A stretch of 5,762 bases of DNA. It comes from Anaerolineales bacterium UBA5069. Its GTDB lineage: Bacteria > Chloroflexota > Anaerolineae > Caldilineales > Caldilineaceae. Position numbers and translations under genes: made by a program. The stretch is from the NCBI GenBank assembly GCA_002415895.1, contig DIAV01000061.1, forward strand, positions 1,054 through 6,815. The letters run 5' to 3'. Below the pieces are notes generated by a model. It had not been told where the DNA came from. It searched no databases and saw nothing but the letters and a program-made list of their open reading frames with translations. Positions 1 to 5,762 of the stretch are shown piece by piece. The stretch's first letter is position 1, and each line of letters begins with the position of its first letter.

Positions 1-257
1 TGCACTGGCGCTATGGCTACCTCTTTGTCTGGATCATTTTCCTGGTGATTGCGCTATCGCTGCTCTTCTCTTTCTGGCGGCGGGGATGGCTCACGTCGGA
101 CGATGACGGCACGGTGGATATTGCAGAGCGCAAGCGGCGCTGGCAGGCGCAAAACGCGTTGAATCCGCTGCCCAAGGCGACAGACAACGGCGCGCAAAGC
201 AGGGGCACGGCTGCTGTCATTCAGGAGCGCAACGGCGGTCTCCAACCGCCGGCTTGA
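1..257 (+). CDS. corA: CorA-type Mg2+/Co2+ transporter, C-terminal fragment
   Basis: This is the 3' end of a gene whose start lies before the window; the reading frame begins at base 3 and gives 84 residues before TGA. Seen: the sequence opens with HWRYGY, runs into about 20 hydrophobic residues (YLFVWIIFLVIALSLLFSFW) and closes the helix with RRGWL. Family knowledge: CorA channels are pentamers in the inner membrane with two C-terminal helices. The periplasmic loop after the GMN filter ends in a stretch like MPELxWxYGYP, and helix 2 is followed by a short basic end such as KKKWL or RRRGWL. The match to loop end, TM2 and basic stop is good; the GMN motif itself would lie just outside the window. 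Odd: about 54 polar residues follow GWL, where CorA normally stops within a few residues. The gene converges on the GH1 gene and ends at a shared terminator. A ZntB-like relative cannot be excluded. Confidence 0.82.
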   Translation, partial: HWRYGYLFVWIIFLVIALSLLFSFWRRGWLTSDDDGTVDIAERKRRWQAQNALNPLPKATDNGAQSRGTAAVIQERNGGLQPPA

Positions 258-266
258 GCTGAAAAC

Positions 267-311
267 AAGGAGGCGGACTCACCGGTGCCATCGGGTGAGT
301 CCGCCTCTTTT
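267..311. terminator. Bidirectional intrinsic terminator between corA and the GH1 gene
   Basis: A perfect 13-bp inverted repeat has arms AGGCGGACTCACC (271-283) and GGTGAGTCCGCCT (294-306) around a 10-nt loop. The stem can extend outward by up to four pairs, one of them G-U. On the plus strand it is followed at once by CTTTTC, serving corA, which ends 13 nt before the stem. On the minus strand it is followed by CCTTGTTTTC, serving the GH1 gene, which ends 36 nt before the stem. Its position between two convergent genes fits a shared terminator; the minus-strand T-run is the weaker one. Confidence 0.85.
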
Positions 312-342
312 CATAAGGTTGTCCTGTGCTTAGGCCTGGCCT

Positions 343-1719
343 TTACGCATCCAACGCGTTGGCCTGCATGACCTCGCCCACAAAGAGCACGCTCTCCTTC
401 GGAATGCGCGCCTGCGTTTCAAAATCCACCCACACTGTGCCAAAGCGCTGCAAGTAGCCCTCGCCCCACTCAAAGTTATCCATAAGTGACCAGACGAAGT
501 AGCCGGCCACCGGCGCGCCGGCAGCGCGGGCGCGCGCCACTGCGGCAAAGTGGCTGCGCAGATAATCAATGCGCTTCTGATCATGCACCTTGCCATCGGG
601 GCCGGGGCCGTCCGGGTACGAGGCGCCATTCTCGGTAATGATGATCTTGGGCGTCTGGTAGTCAAAGTGGAGGCGGCAGAGCAAGCTGTATAGACCGTCG
701 GGATAGATCTCCCAGTCCATGTCTGTGCGCTCCAGCGGGGCGGCTTCGGGGGCCGACGCCCAGCCGCTGCCGTCCGGGGCCGCCTTGATCACGTCGCGCG
801 TGTAGTAGTTGACGCCCAGATAGTCGGTGGGTGCAGCAATGATCTCCATGTCGCCCGGCTGCACAAAATCTTGCATGCCGTTGGGCAGGAATCCCTGCTC
901 GGTGTAGTAGGTCACCATGTCGGCAGGGTAATCGCGCCCATGTACGGGATCAAAGAACCAGCGATTGAAGAAACCATCAAAGAGGCGCGTCGCACTATAG
1001 TCGGCGGCGGCGGTGGGCGCGGGGGCCAGCGTGGCCGGCGTCGGATGGGTGTAGTTCAGGGTAATTGCCACCTCGGCGCCGGGGCTATTGGCGCGCAGTA
1101 CAGGCACGGCCAATCCATGCGCCAAGAGTGCGTGGTGCGCGGCGCGCAACGCCAGCGGGCCGTCGTGCAGGCCCGGCGCATGCGCGCCAATCAGGTGGCT
1201 GAGCAAGCTGACGCACCACGGCTCATTAATCGTAATCCAGTTCTTGACACGATCGCCCAAGGCGCGGCTCACTACATCGGCGTACTCGGCAAAGGCCTCG
1301 GCCGTCGCGCGGTTGCCCCAGCCCCCTTCATCCTGCAGCGCCTGCGGCAGGTCCCAATGATAGAGGGTGGCATACGGGGTGATGCCCGCCTCGAGCAGGC
1401 CATCCACCAGACGATTGTAGAAGTCGACACCGGGCGGGTTAATGGCGCCGCGGCCATCGGGGAAGACGCGCGGCCACGCCACCGAGAACCGATAGGCGTT
1501 GAAGCCAAGCGACTTGATGAGTTGGACGTCTTCGGGCCAGCGGTGGTAGTGATCGCATGCAACGTCACCGTTGCTGTTGTCCTTGATCTTGCCGGGGGTG
1601 TGGGCAAAGCGATCCCAAATGGATTCACCCTTGCCGTCTTCATTCCACGCGCCCTCAATCTGGTAGGACGAGGTGGCGCTGCCCCAGACAAAGTCCGCGG
1701 GGAAGATGTATTGTGTCAT
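343..1719 (-). CDS. bglA: GH1 family beta-glucosidase (broad beta-glycosidase)
   Basis: This 458-residue protein is full length for glycoside hydrolase family 1, a single (beta/alpha)8 barrel. It retains beta-glycosidic configuration when it releases terminal glucose, galactose or related sugars from cellobiose-type substrates. Seen: N-terminal signature FVWGSATSSYQIEGAW (10-25), acid/base motif TINEP with Glu166, and nucleophile motif ITENG with Glu363. Sugar-binding Gln20, His121, Asn165, Trp410, Glu417 and Trp418 are all present, the last inside SLMDNFEWGEGY. That segment is the type found in enzymes for unphosphorylated sugars; the Ser/Lys/Tyr phosphate-binding pattern of 6-phospho-beta-glucosidases is absent. 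There is no signal peptide or membrane segment, so it is cytoplasmic and needs imported oligosaccharides. The start at 1719 is chosen because AAAGG lies six bases upstream and the family signature begins a few residues later. An ATG at 1725 has no room for a ribosome site, and the in-frame extension to 1875 runs through the promoter. No transporter or regulator gene is adjacent. The family is secure; the exact substrate is not. Confidence 0.96.
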   Translation of the reverse strand: MTQYIFPADFVWGSATSSYQIEGAWNEDGKGESIWDRFAHTPGKIKDNSNGDVACDHYHRWPEDVQLIKSLGFNAYRFSVAWPRVFPDGRGAINPPGVDFYNRLVDGLLEAGITPYATLYHWDLPQALQDEGGWGNRATAEAFAEYADVVSRALGDRVKNWITINEPWCVSLLSHLIGAHAPGLHDGPLALRAAHHALLAHGLAVPVLRANSPGAEVAITLNYTHPTPATLAPAPTAAADYSATRLFDGFFNRWFFDPVHGRDYPADMVTYYTEQGFLPNGMQDFVQPGDMEIIAAPTDYLGVNYYTRDVIKAAPDGSGWASAPEAAPLERTDMDWEIYPDGLYSLLCRLHFDYQTPKIIITENGASYPDGPGPDGKVHDQKRIDYLRSHFAAVARARAAGAPVAGYFVWSLMDNFEWGEGYLQRFGTVWVDFETQARIPKESVLFVGEVMQANALDA

Positions 1720-1725
1720 GATCAT

Positions 1726-1730
1726 CCTTT
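1726..1730 (-). promoter_or_regulatory. Ribosome binding site of the GH1 gene
   Basis: The minus strand reads AAAGG, then ATGATC, then the ATG at 1719-1717, a normal six-base spacing. The site decides between two in-frame ATGs two codons apart: the upstream one (1725-1723) touches the AAAGG directly and would be poorly placed. Confidence 0.7.
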
Positions 1731-1804
1731 TTGTGTGCGCCGCGGCGGATGCAGGCGGTGCGTTGCCAGTGTTCTTTGGTTTTTTGATCTTTGCGTGCGT
1801 GTGT

Positions 1805-1835
1805 GCGCTGTGTGTGATCTTATCACACGCAGCGC
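1805..1835. promoter_or_regulatory. 31-bp palindrome, probable operator over the GH1 promoter
   Basis: Seen: two 14-bp arms around a 3-bp centre CTT (1819-1821). From outside to inside the left arm is GCGCTG, T, GTGTGAT and the right arm is ATCACAC, G, CAGCGC. Thirteen of 14 positions pair; the one mismatch is T1811 against G1829. The palindrome covers the predicted -10 box and start point, where a dimeric repressor would block RNA polymerase. Its core, GTGTGAT-N3-ATCACAC, has odd symmetry. It resembles a CRP site (TGTGA-N6-TCACA), but its spacer is one base short. No T-run follows on either strand, so a terminator is unlikely. The regulator is unknown and not encoded here; LacI, GntR and ROK families commonly control beta-glucosidases. 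Confidence 0.62.
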
Positions 1836-1847
1836 GTTGCGTGGCAA
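1819..1847 (-). promoter_or_regulatory. Candidate sigma70-type promoter of the GH1 gene
   Basis: On the minus strand a -35 box TTGCCA (1847-1842, 5 of 6 to consensus) is followed by a 17-bp spacer and a -10 box GATAAG (1824-1819, 4 of 6). TGT directly precedes the -10 box, giving the TGn of an extended -10. Transcription would begin near 1812 and leave a leader of about 90 nt before the ATG. The promoter lies downstream of the clpC terminator, so the gene can be transcribed independently of clpC. This is pattern matching only. Confidence 0.5.
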
Positions 1848-1880
1848 ATGTGAGGCGAATGCTTTGGGGGCGCAATCCAT

Positions 1881-1908
1881 AAAAAAACCGGGGGCTGGAA
1901 GCCCCCGG
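1881..1908 (-). terminator. Intrinsic terminator of clpC
   Basis: Read on the minus strand, an 8-bp perfect GC stem CCGGGGGC / GCCCCCGG (1908-1901 with 1895-1888) and a five-base loop TTCCA are followed directly by seven T residues (1887-1881). The stem starts about 20 nt after the clpC stop codon. There is no T-run on the plus strand, so it acts in the minus direction only. It separates clpC from the GH1 promoter, which begins about 35 bp further on. Confidence 0.93.
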
Positions 1909-1928
1909 CGACGAAAAACTGGATTGTG

Positions 1929-4418
1929 CTACTGCCGATTCTGCACGGGCAGTTCAATCGCGATGGGCGCCTGGTCCATCTTGGTAAAGGTGAGCGCATT
2001 GTCATCAGGGCCGGCCGCGGGGTCTCGGTCAATCAGCACATGGTCACCCGTGCTATACTCGCCATTGAGAAGCCGCTTGCTCATCTCGTTCTCCACGCGC
2101 CGCTGGAGCAGCCGGCGCAGGGGTCTCGCCCCATAGGCAGCGTCATAGCCGATTTCGGCAATGTAGTCGGCGGCGCTCTCGCTCATCTCTACGGTAAAGC
2201 CCAGTTCACCCATGCGCTTGGAGATTTCGTTCATAAGCAACTGCACAATCTGGCGAATCTCCGGGCGGGAGAGCGTGTCGAAGACAATCGTCTCGTCAAT
2301 GCGGTTCAGGAACTCGGGCCGGAAGAGGCGCTTGAGTTGCTGGCTGTATTCGCCCTGGGCGTACTTGCTCTCGTCAAAGGTTGGCGTAGAGAAGCCAAAG
2401 GGGCCGCGCTTGATCGAATCTGCACCCACGTTGCTCGTCATAATGACAACGGTGTTGCGGAAGTCAACCGTGCGCCCCTGCCCATCGGTCAAACGGCCAT
2501 CATCCATGATCTGCAGGAGCGAGTTCCAGACATCGGGATGGGCCTTCTCCACCTCGTCAAAGAGAATCACCTGGTAGGGGCGGCGGCGCACCTTTTCCGT
2601 CAGTTGGCCGCCTTGATCGTAGCCCACATAGCCGGGAGGCGCCCCAAAGAGCCGGCTGACGGTGTGCGGCTCGCGATACTCGCTCATGTCCACGCGCAGG
2701 AGCGCGTCGTCATCGTCAAACATAAAGCCGGCCAATGCCTTGGCAAGCTCCGTCTTGCCCACGCCTGTGGGCCCCAGGAAGAGGAAGACGCCAATCGGGC
2801 GCTTCGGGTCCTTAAGGCCACTGCGCGCGCGGCGGATGGCATCACTCACGGCGACAATCGCCTGCTCCTGGCCGATGATGCGCGTCTTGAGTGCCTCCTC
2901 CATGCCCAGCAGCTTCTCGGCTTCGGACTCCAGCATGTTGGTCACGGGGATGCCCGTCCACTGGCTCACAATGGCAGCAATGTCACTGGCTTCCACCACG
3001 TCATCCAGGTTGGCGTCCACGCGCCAGCGCGTCATCTCCTCGGTAAGTTCACCTTCAAGACGCACCCGCTCGGTCTTGACGCGTGCCGCCGCCTCATAGT
3101 CGCGCGCCGCCCAGGCATTCTCCTCTTCCTTCACCAGCGCTTCGAGGGCTGTCTTTTTATCCTTAAGCGTCTTGGGCATGGAGAAGATAGCCACGCGCAG
3201 CTTGGCGGCAGCCTCGTCCATGAGATCAATCGCCTTGTCGGGCAGCCGCCGGTCCATGATGTAGCGATGGCTGAGGCGCACAGCCTGCACAATTGCGTCT
3301 TCAGAGAAGGTCACTTTGTGATGCTCTTCATACTTGAGGCGCAGGCCGCGCAGAATCTCAATGCTGTCCTCCACAGTGGGCTCATCCACATAGACGGGCG
3401 CAAAGCGGCGCTCGAGGGCGGCGTCCTTCTCAATGTGCTCGCGATACTCGTCAAGCGTGGTGGCGCCAATGCACTGCAATTCGCCGCGTGCCAGCGCAGG
3501 CTTGAGCATGTTGCTCGCGTCCATAGCGCCGGCGGCGTTGCCTGCGCCCACCACAGTGTGCAGTTCGTCAATAAAGAGGATGACCTCGCCGTCGCTGCGC
3601 TGCACTTCTTCAATGCAGGCCTTGAGGCGCTCCTCGAATTCACCGCGGAAGCGCGTGCCGGCAAGCATGGCGCCCAGGTCCAGCGAGATGACGCGCTTGT
3701 TCATGAGTGTTTCGGGCACGTCGTTGGCAATGATCTTCTGCGCCAGCCCCTCCACAATGGCCGTTTTGCCCACGCCCGCCTCGCCAATCAACACGGGGTT
3801 GTTCTTGGTGCGGCGGCTGAGCACCTGCATCACGCGCAGGATTTCCGTGTCGCGGCCAATCACAGGGTCAAGCTTGCCCTCCACCGCCACCTTGGTCAGA
3901 TCGCGGCCATACTTTTCGAGTACGCGATATTTGGTCTCGGCATTGGGTTCGGTCACCCGCTTGCCCTGGCGCAATTCCTCAATCGCCGCGTAAATGCGCT
4001 CTTTTGTCACGTTGCTTTCGCGCAGGATATTGGCGCTGGGCGTATTGCGCTCGCTGGCCACGGCCAGAAAGAGATGTTCCGTGCTGATGTACTCGTCCTT
4101 GAGCTTGGTCGCCTCCTCCAGCGCGACATCCATAAGGCGCTTGAGGCGGGGCGTAATGAAGACCTGCGCCTGCTGCCCATAGCCCACACCGCCCGCGTTC
4201 TTGGGCGACGCTTCGAGCACGGCCTCGAGCTTGTGCTCGAGTACATCGGCGGTCACTTCCATGCGCGCAAGCACCTGCTGCACCGCGCCGTCCGCCTGCT
4301 GCAGGAGCGCGAGAAAGACGTGCTCTGTGTCCACCTGCGTATGTTTGTACTGCTGCAGGATTTCATAGGCGCGCATTGCGGCCTCTTGTGCTTTTTCAGT
4401 AAATCGATCGAATCGCAT
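1929..4418 (-). CDS. clpC: ClpC, Hsp100/AAA+ unfoldase subunit of the Clp protease
   Basis: This 829-residue protein is normal length for ClpC. It forms ATP-driven hexamers that unfold proteins and feed them to ClpP in the cytoplasm. Domains seen: two Clp_N repeats (about 4-145), each with a TEH motif (Glu32, Glu114); AAA1 with Walker A GEAGVGKT (212-219), Walker B VILFIDE (279-285) and arginine finger in ERRF (336-339). Next comes a short UVR-type middle region (about 425-460), which separates ClpC from ClpB with its long coiled coil. AAA2 has Walker A GPTGVGKT (549-556), Walker B VILFDE (617-622), pore loop GYVGY (596-600) and sensor 2 GARPLRR (763-769). The GPFGFS segment (672-677) sits where the ClpP-docking loop is expected (VGF or LGF in relatives). 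The first pore loop reads AGTRFRG, with Phe257 where most relatives have Tyr. The start has AAGGA eight bases upstream. No ctsR, mcsA or mcsB gene adjoins it, unlike the Firmicutes operon. Confidence 0.97.
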   Translation of the reverse strand: MRFDRFTEKAQEAAMRAYEILQQYKHTQVDTEHVFLALLQQADGAVQQVLARMEVTADVLEHKLEAVLEASPKNAGGVGYGQQAQVFITPRLKRLMDVALEEATKLKDEYISTEHLFLAVASERNTPSANILRESNVTKERIYAAIEELRQGKRVTEPNAETKYRVLEKYGRDLTKVAVEGKLDPVIGRDTEILRVMQVLSRRTKNNPVLIGEAGVGKTAIVEGLAQKIIANDVPETLMNKRVISLDLGAMLAGTRFRGEFEERLKACIEEVQRSDGEVILFIDELHTVVGAGNAAGAMDASNMLKPALARGELQCIGATTLDEYREHIEKDAALERRFAPVYVDEPTVEDSIEILRGLRLKYEEHHKVTFSEDAIVQAVRLSHRYIMDRRLPDKAIDLMDEAAAKLRVAIFSMPKTLKDKKTALEALVKEEENAWAARDYEAAARVKTERVRLEGELTEEMTRWRVDANLDDVVEASDIAAIVSQWTGIPVTNMLESEAEKLLGMEEALKTRIIGQEQAIVAVSDAIRRARSGLKDPKRPIGVFLFLGPTGVGKTELAKALAGFMFDDDDALLRVDMSEYREPHTVSRLFGAPPGYVGYDQGGQLTEKVRRRPYQVILFDEVEKAHPDVWNSLLQIMDDGRLTDGQGRTVDFRNTVVIMTSNVGADSIKRGPFGFSTPTFDESKYAQGEYSQQLKRLFRPEFLNRIDETIVFDTLSRPEIRQIVQLLMNEISKRMGELGFTVEMSESAADYIAEIGYDAAYGARPLRRLLQRRVENEMSKRLLNGEYSTGDHVLIDRDPAAGPDDNALTFTKMDQAPIAIELPVQNRQ

Positions 4419-4426
4419 CCTGGCAA

Positions 4427-4431
4427 TCCTT
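4427..4431 (-). promoter_or_regulatory. Ribosome binding site of clpC
   Basis: The minus strand reads AAAAGGATTGCCAGG directly before the ATG at 4418. AAGGA (4431-4427) with eight bases of spacing supports this start, and the protein then begins [11 protein letters not shown], as expected for ClpC. Confidence 0.65.
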
Positions 4432-4552
4432 TTATCTAAATGTGTGCAAACAAGGCCAGGCGTTGCTACGCGCTGGTGTCAAAAGCGATGCGCCGGCGGA
4501 TTACGTGCCGCGTCACTAACGGGATTATCCAGAGGCACACGCAGGAGGACGC

Positions 4553-4693
4553 ATGATCGCCTTCTCCGGCTGCACTTACTATACTCCTGAAAGCACGCGC
4601 AGGGGTAGGATGAATTACGAAACTAATGGAGGAATAATGCGACGCAAACGCGATGCAAACAATGGGGAGGGGCTACGTGAGCGTTTTCAATAA
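4553..4693 (+). CDS. Possible small protein, 46 residues (uncertain)
   Basis: An open frame runs on the plus strand, opposite to both flanking genes, between clpC and rimI. Its ATG at 4553 follows AGGAGG (4543-4548) with four bases of spacing, a stronger ribosome site than those of clpC or the GH1 gene. A second in-frame ATG at 4637 also follows GGAGG with four bases of spacing and would give an 18-residue basic peptide starting MRRKRDANNGEG. The product has no membrane segment, no recognisable domain and a basic C-terminal half. A TATACT box at 4580-4585 precedes the inner start, but no good -35 box goes with it. A short frame like this can occur by chance in an intergenic region. I do not recognise the product and assign no function. 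Confidence 0.22.
   Translation: MIAFSGCTYYTPESTRRGRMNYETNGGIMRRKRDANNGEGLRERFQ
4639..4660. repeat. Tandem 11-bp direct repeat upstream of clpC
   Basis: Two adjacent 11-mers, GCGACGCAAAC (4639-4649) and GCGATGCAAAC (4650-4660), differ at one base. A third related copy, TGTGTGCAAAC (4441-4451), sits about 20 nt before the clpC start codon. An 11-bp period is close to one DNA turn, as in sites bound side by side by a regulator. The tandem pair also lies inside a possible small reading frame, so codon repetition (Arg-Arg-Lys-Arg-Asp) is an alternative explanation. Confidence 0.4.
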
Positions 4694-4716
4694 CCGTTGA
4701 TTATTGGCTTCACCCT

Positions 4717-5316
4717 TCACACCGGGCCTGTGGGGTGGTTGAATGCTTCTTCGAGGCGTGCCAGGGCGGCGGCGAGGGGTTCGAAGACTTCAGCCTTGTC
4801 GATGTCATAAAGCGTCATCAGCAGCGCGTCTTCGTCGTTGTCGCGGTAGTAGCGCTTGCGCAGCCCCACCTGTGTAAAGCCATACTTGGTGTACAGCCCC
4901 TGCGCTGGCATGTTGCCCGCGCGCACCTCCAGCGTAACGGCGGTGATGGCCGCCTCGCGGGCGCGGTCGATCAAGTGCAGGAGCATCAGTTCGCCAAAGC
5001 CATGACCACGCAGCATGGGGTGTGAGGCAATTGTGACAATGTGCGCTTCGTCGCCAAGGAGCCAGTAGCCGCCATAGGCCAGAATGGGCGGGAACGCTTG
5101 GAGGCTGGCCGCGCCGTCGCCCGCGCCTATGTCTGCCACATGCTCCGTGTGTGCGTCATTCCGCGCGCGCAGCACAAAATAGAAGGCGCGCGGGTTTTGC
5201 GTAATCTCAACCCGAAAGGTGTATTCAGTCCACGGTGTGGAAAAACTGGCGCGCTCGAGGATAAGCACCTCGGGCACGTCGTCGAGCGTCATGGGTGTGA
5301 AGTGGGGCGTGGGCAT
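4717..5316 (-). CDS. rimI: RimI-type GNAT N-alpha-acetyltransferase
   Basis: This 199-residue GNAT protein should transfer acetyl from acetyl-CoA to a protein N-terminus, classically ribosomal protein S18. Seen: N-terminal MTLDDVPEVLILERASFSTPW (from residue 9), typical of RimI. The strand and pyrophosphate loop AHIVTIASHPMLRGHGFG (91-108) include the acetyl-CoA motif RGHGFG. Then come LEVRAGNMPAQGLYTKYGF (129-147) and RKRYYRDNDEDALLMTL (153-169), the conserved RimI end with the Tyr and acidic residues used in catalysis. Odd: it is about 50 residues longer than the usual 150, with an acidic, Ala/Gly-rich insert (about 53-77) between early strands and a helical tail after 172. The ATG at 5316 is the first possible start, since an in-frame TAG lies at 5325-5323; it has no evident ribosome site. 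It lies 32 nt after tsaB and is probably translated from the same message. A RimI-like acetylase with another target is possible. Confidence 0.9.
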   Translation of the reverse strand: MPTPHFTPMTLDDVPEVLILERASFSTPWTEYTFRVEITQNPRAFYFVLRARNDAHTEHVADIGAGDGAASLQAFPPILAYGGYWLLGDEAHIVTIASHPMLRGHGFGELMLLHLIDRAREAAITAVTLEVRAGNMPAQGLYTKYGFTQVGLRKRYYRDNDEDALLMTLYDIDKAEVFEPLAAALARLEEAFNHPTGPV

Positions 5317-5348
5317 GGTTCGCTAAGGGGCTGGGTTGAGGGCTGATT

Positions 5349-5762
5349 TCAGGGTGCGCGCAGGTAGAGCGGTTGCAGCGTTTCGATATTGTCAACAATC
5401 CCTTCGTCAAAATAGAGGGCGGCCAGGCGCGCAAGCTGCCCCGCGCGCCGCTGTGCGCTCACGCCGTCCAGCAGCGTAACGTGCTGCAGGGGCGCAACCG
5501 CAGCGGCCAATTGTGCATCGACTTCGCCCGCCAGCCAGATGGAGGCGGCGCCGTGGGCGGCCAGCGCCGCAGCGAACGCAGCGGCATCGCCTGCATGATG
5601 ATCCTCTGCTGACGGGCGAAAGAGCAGGTCCTCCGGGCCGAACCAACACCAGTTGTAGCGCCCGCGCCCTGCCTGCACATAGGCGCATGTAACGGTCAGC
5701 GGCGTCGTACTCCACGCTGCGGCCAGCCAGGGCGCGGCCGCCACGGTGAGCGTGGGCACACC
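5349..5762 (-). CDS. tsaB: TsaB, t6A tRNA-modification protein, C-terminal part
   Basis: The gene enters from the right edge; 137 C-terminal residues are visible, and roughly 90 N-terminal residues are missing if it has the usual length of about 220-230. TsaB (YeaZ) is a non-catalytic ASKHA-fold partner of TsaD and TsaE. Together they place threonylcarbamoyl on A37 of tRNAs that read ANN codons. Seen: the fragment opens with GVPTLTVAAAPWLAAAW, matching the GVPTLEALA segment in mid-protein, and ends with LQPLYLRAP, the characteristic TsaB C-terminus (QPxYLR). A GTG at 5759 encodes the Val of GVPTL and is internal, not a start. Odd: where most TsaB proteins read DARxGEVY, this one reads QAGRGRYNW. 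Its adjacency to rimI strongly supports the call. tsaD is not on the rimI side and must lie elsewhere. Confidence 0.85.
   Translation of the reverse strand, partial: GVPTLTVAAAPWLAAAWSTTPLTVTCAYVQAGRGRYNWCWFGPEDLLFRPSAEDHHAGDAAAFAAALAAHGAASIWLAGEVDAQLAAAVAPLQHVTLLDGVSAQRRAGQLARLAALYFDEGIVDNIETLQPLYLRAP

Larger units (their letters stand above)
4419..4716 (-). promoter_or_regulatory. clpC upstream region, promoter not clearly resolved
   Basis: This 298-bp gap between the rimI stop and the clpC start is long for the window and should hold the clpC promoter. Seen on the minus strand: a perfect TTGACA (4482-4477), but only CTGGCC at the proper 17-bp distance, so it is not a convincing pair. A second pair, TTGTTT / 17 bp / CATTAT, lies about 220 bp from the start codon and is moderate at best. 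Copies of a GTTTGC motif occur at 4660-4655, 4649-4644 and 4451-4446. One GTCAAAA half-site (plus strand, 4478-4484) recalls CtsR but has no partner, and no CIRCE element (TTAGCACTC-N9-GAGTGCTAA) is present. No RNA gene was recognised. Confidence 0.35.

Noticed and set aside
1812..1828. CRP/FNR-type binding site
   Set aside because: The half-sites TGTGA and TCACA are present, but the spacer is five bases instead of six, and the longer symmetric arms point to a different dimeric regulator.
343..1875. Longer GH1 protein starting at 1875
   Set aside because: The extra 52 residues are not GH1-like, the frame would cross the promoter and palindrome, and a good ribosome site precedes the ATG at 1719.
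1673..1882. Plus-strand hydrophobic frame (69 codons) resembling a small membrane protein
   Set aside because: It starts antisense inside the GH1 gene and covers that gene's leader, promoter and palindrome. The hydrophobicity comes from T-rich, GTGT-rich DNA, and no ribosome site was seen.
871..2136. Plus-strand open frame of 421 codons antisense to the GH1 gene
   Set aside because: It is a shadow of the GH1 gene that also runs through that gene's promoter, the clpC terminator and the end of clpC. No recognisable domain was seen.
1926..4439. Plus-strand open frame of 837 codons antisense to clpC
   Set aside because: It mirrors clpC almost exactly. It arises because the strong codon bias of a GC-rich gene avoids stops in the opposite frame. 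The translation is His/Leu/Ala-rich with no domain, whereas the minus strand gives a complete ClpC.
4477..4484. CtsR operator upstream of clpC
   Set aside because: Only a single GTCAAAA half-site is present; the second heptad required by the CtsR consensus is missing.
4688..4706. Hairpin CAATAA-N7-TTATTG just after rimI as a terminator
   Set aside because: The stem is only six pairs, AT-rich, and followed on the minus strand by AAAACGC instead of a T-run. Where the tsaB-rimI transcript ends is not clear from the sequence.
4717..5292. Alternative rimI start at the second ATG (residue 9)
   Set aside because: Residues 5-12 (HFTPMTLD) fit the first beta strand of the GNAT fold, and neither ATG has a ribosome site, so the first ATG is preferred.
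5349..5759. GTG at 5759 as a genuine start of a 136-residue protein
   Set aside because: The Val it encodes lies in the mid-protein TsaB motif GVPTL, and the frame stays open to the window edge, so the gene continues outside.

Overview
The window is part of a bacterial chromosome of roughly 60% GC (estimated by eye), with compact housekeeping genes. The style of the ClpC, GH1 and TsaB proteins, together with a clpC that has no ctsR-mcsA-mcsB genes next to it, is compatible with Chloroflexota (Anaerolineae-like). That placement is inferred from remembered family resemblance, not from a search. There is no mobile element, phage gene, CRISPR array, rRNA or tRNA, and no strong evidence of horizontal transfer.

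Layout, left to right. (1) 1-257 (+): the last 84 codons of a CorA-type Mg2+/Co2+ channel, with the second membrane helix and an unusually long C-terminal tail. (2) 267-311: a 13-bp perfect hairpin flanked by T-runs on both strands, a terminator shared by the convergent corA and GH1 genes. (3) 343-1719 (-): a complete cytoplasmic GH1 beta-glucosidase with both catalytic glutamates. Upstream of it are an extended -10 promoter and a 31-bp near-perfect palindrome over the -10 box, probably an operator. (4) 1881-1908 (-): a textbook intrinsic terminator closing clpC. (5) 1929-4418 (-): a complete ClpC Hsp100 unfoldase with N-domain, AAA1, UVR linker and AAA2. (6) 4419-4716: a 298-bp intergenic region with the clpC ribosome binding site, GCAAAC-type repeats and a small, uncertain plus-strand ORF of 46 codons with an AGGAGG box. 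(7) 4717-5316 (-): a RimI-type N-acetyltransferase. (8) 5349-5762 (-): the C-terminal part of TsaB, whose N-terminus lies beyond the window.

tsaB and rimI are 32 nt apart in the same direction and probably form an operon, a widely conserved pairing that links the t6A tRNA-modification machinery with a ribosomal-protein acetyltransferase. clpC appears to be a separate unit closed by its own terminator. The GH1 gene is a single-gene unit with its own promoter and probable repressor site, which suggests sugar-responsive control. I see no undescribed multi-gene system. The items most worth a second look are the palindrome in the GH1 promoter, the clpC upstream repeats and small ORF, and local departures from family norms in CorA, RimI and TsaB.
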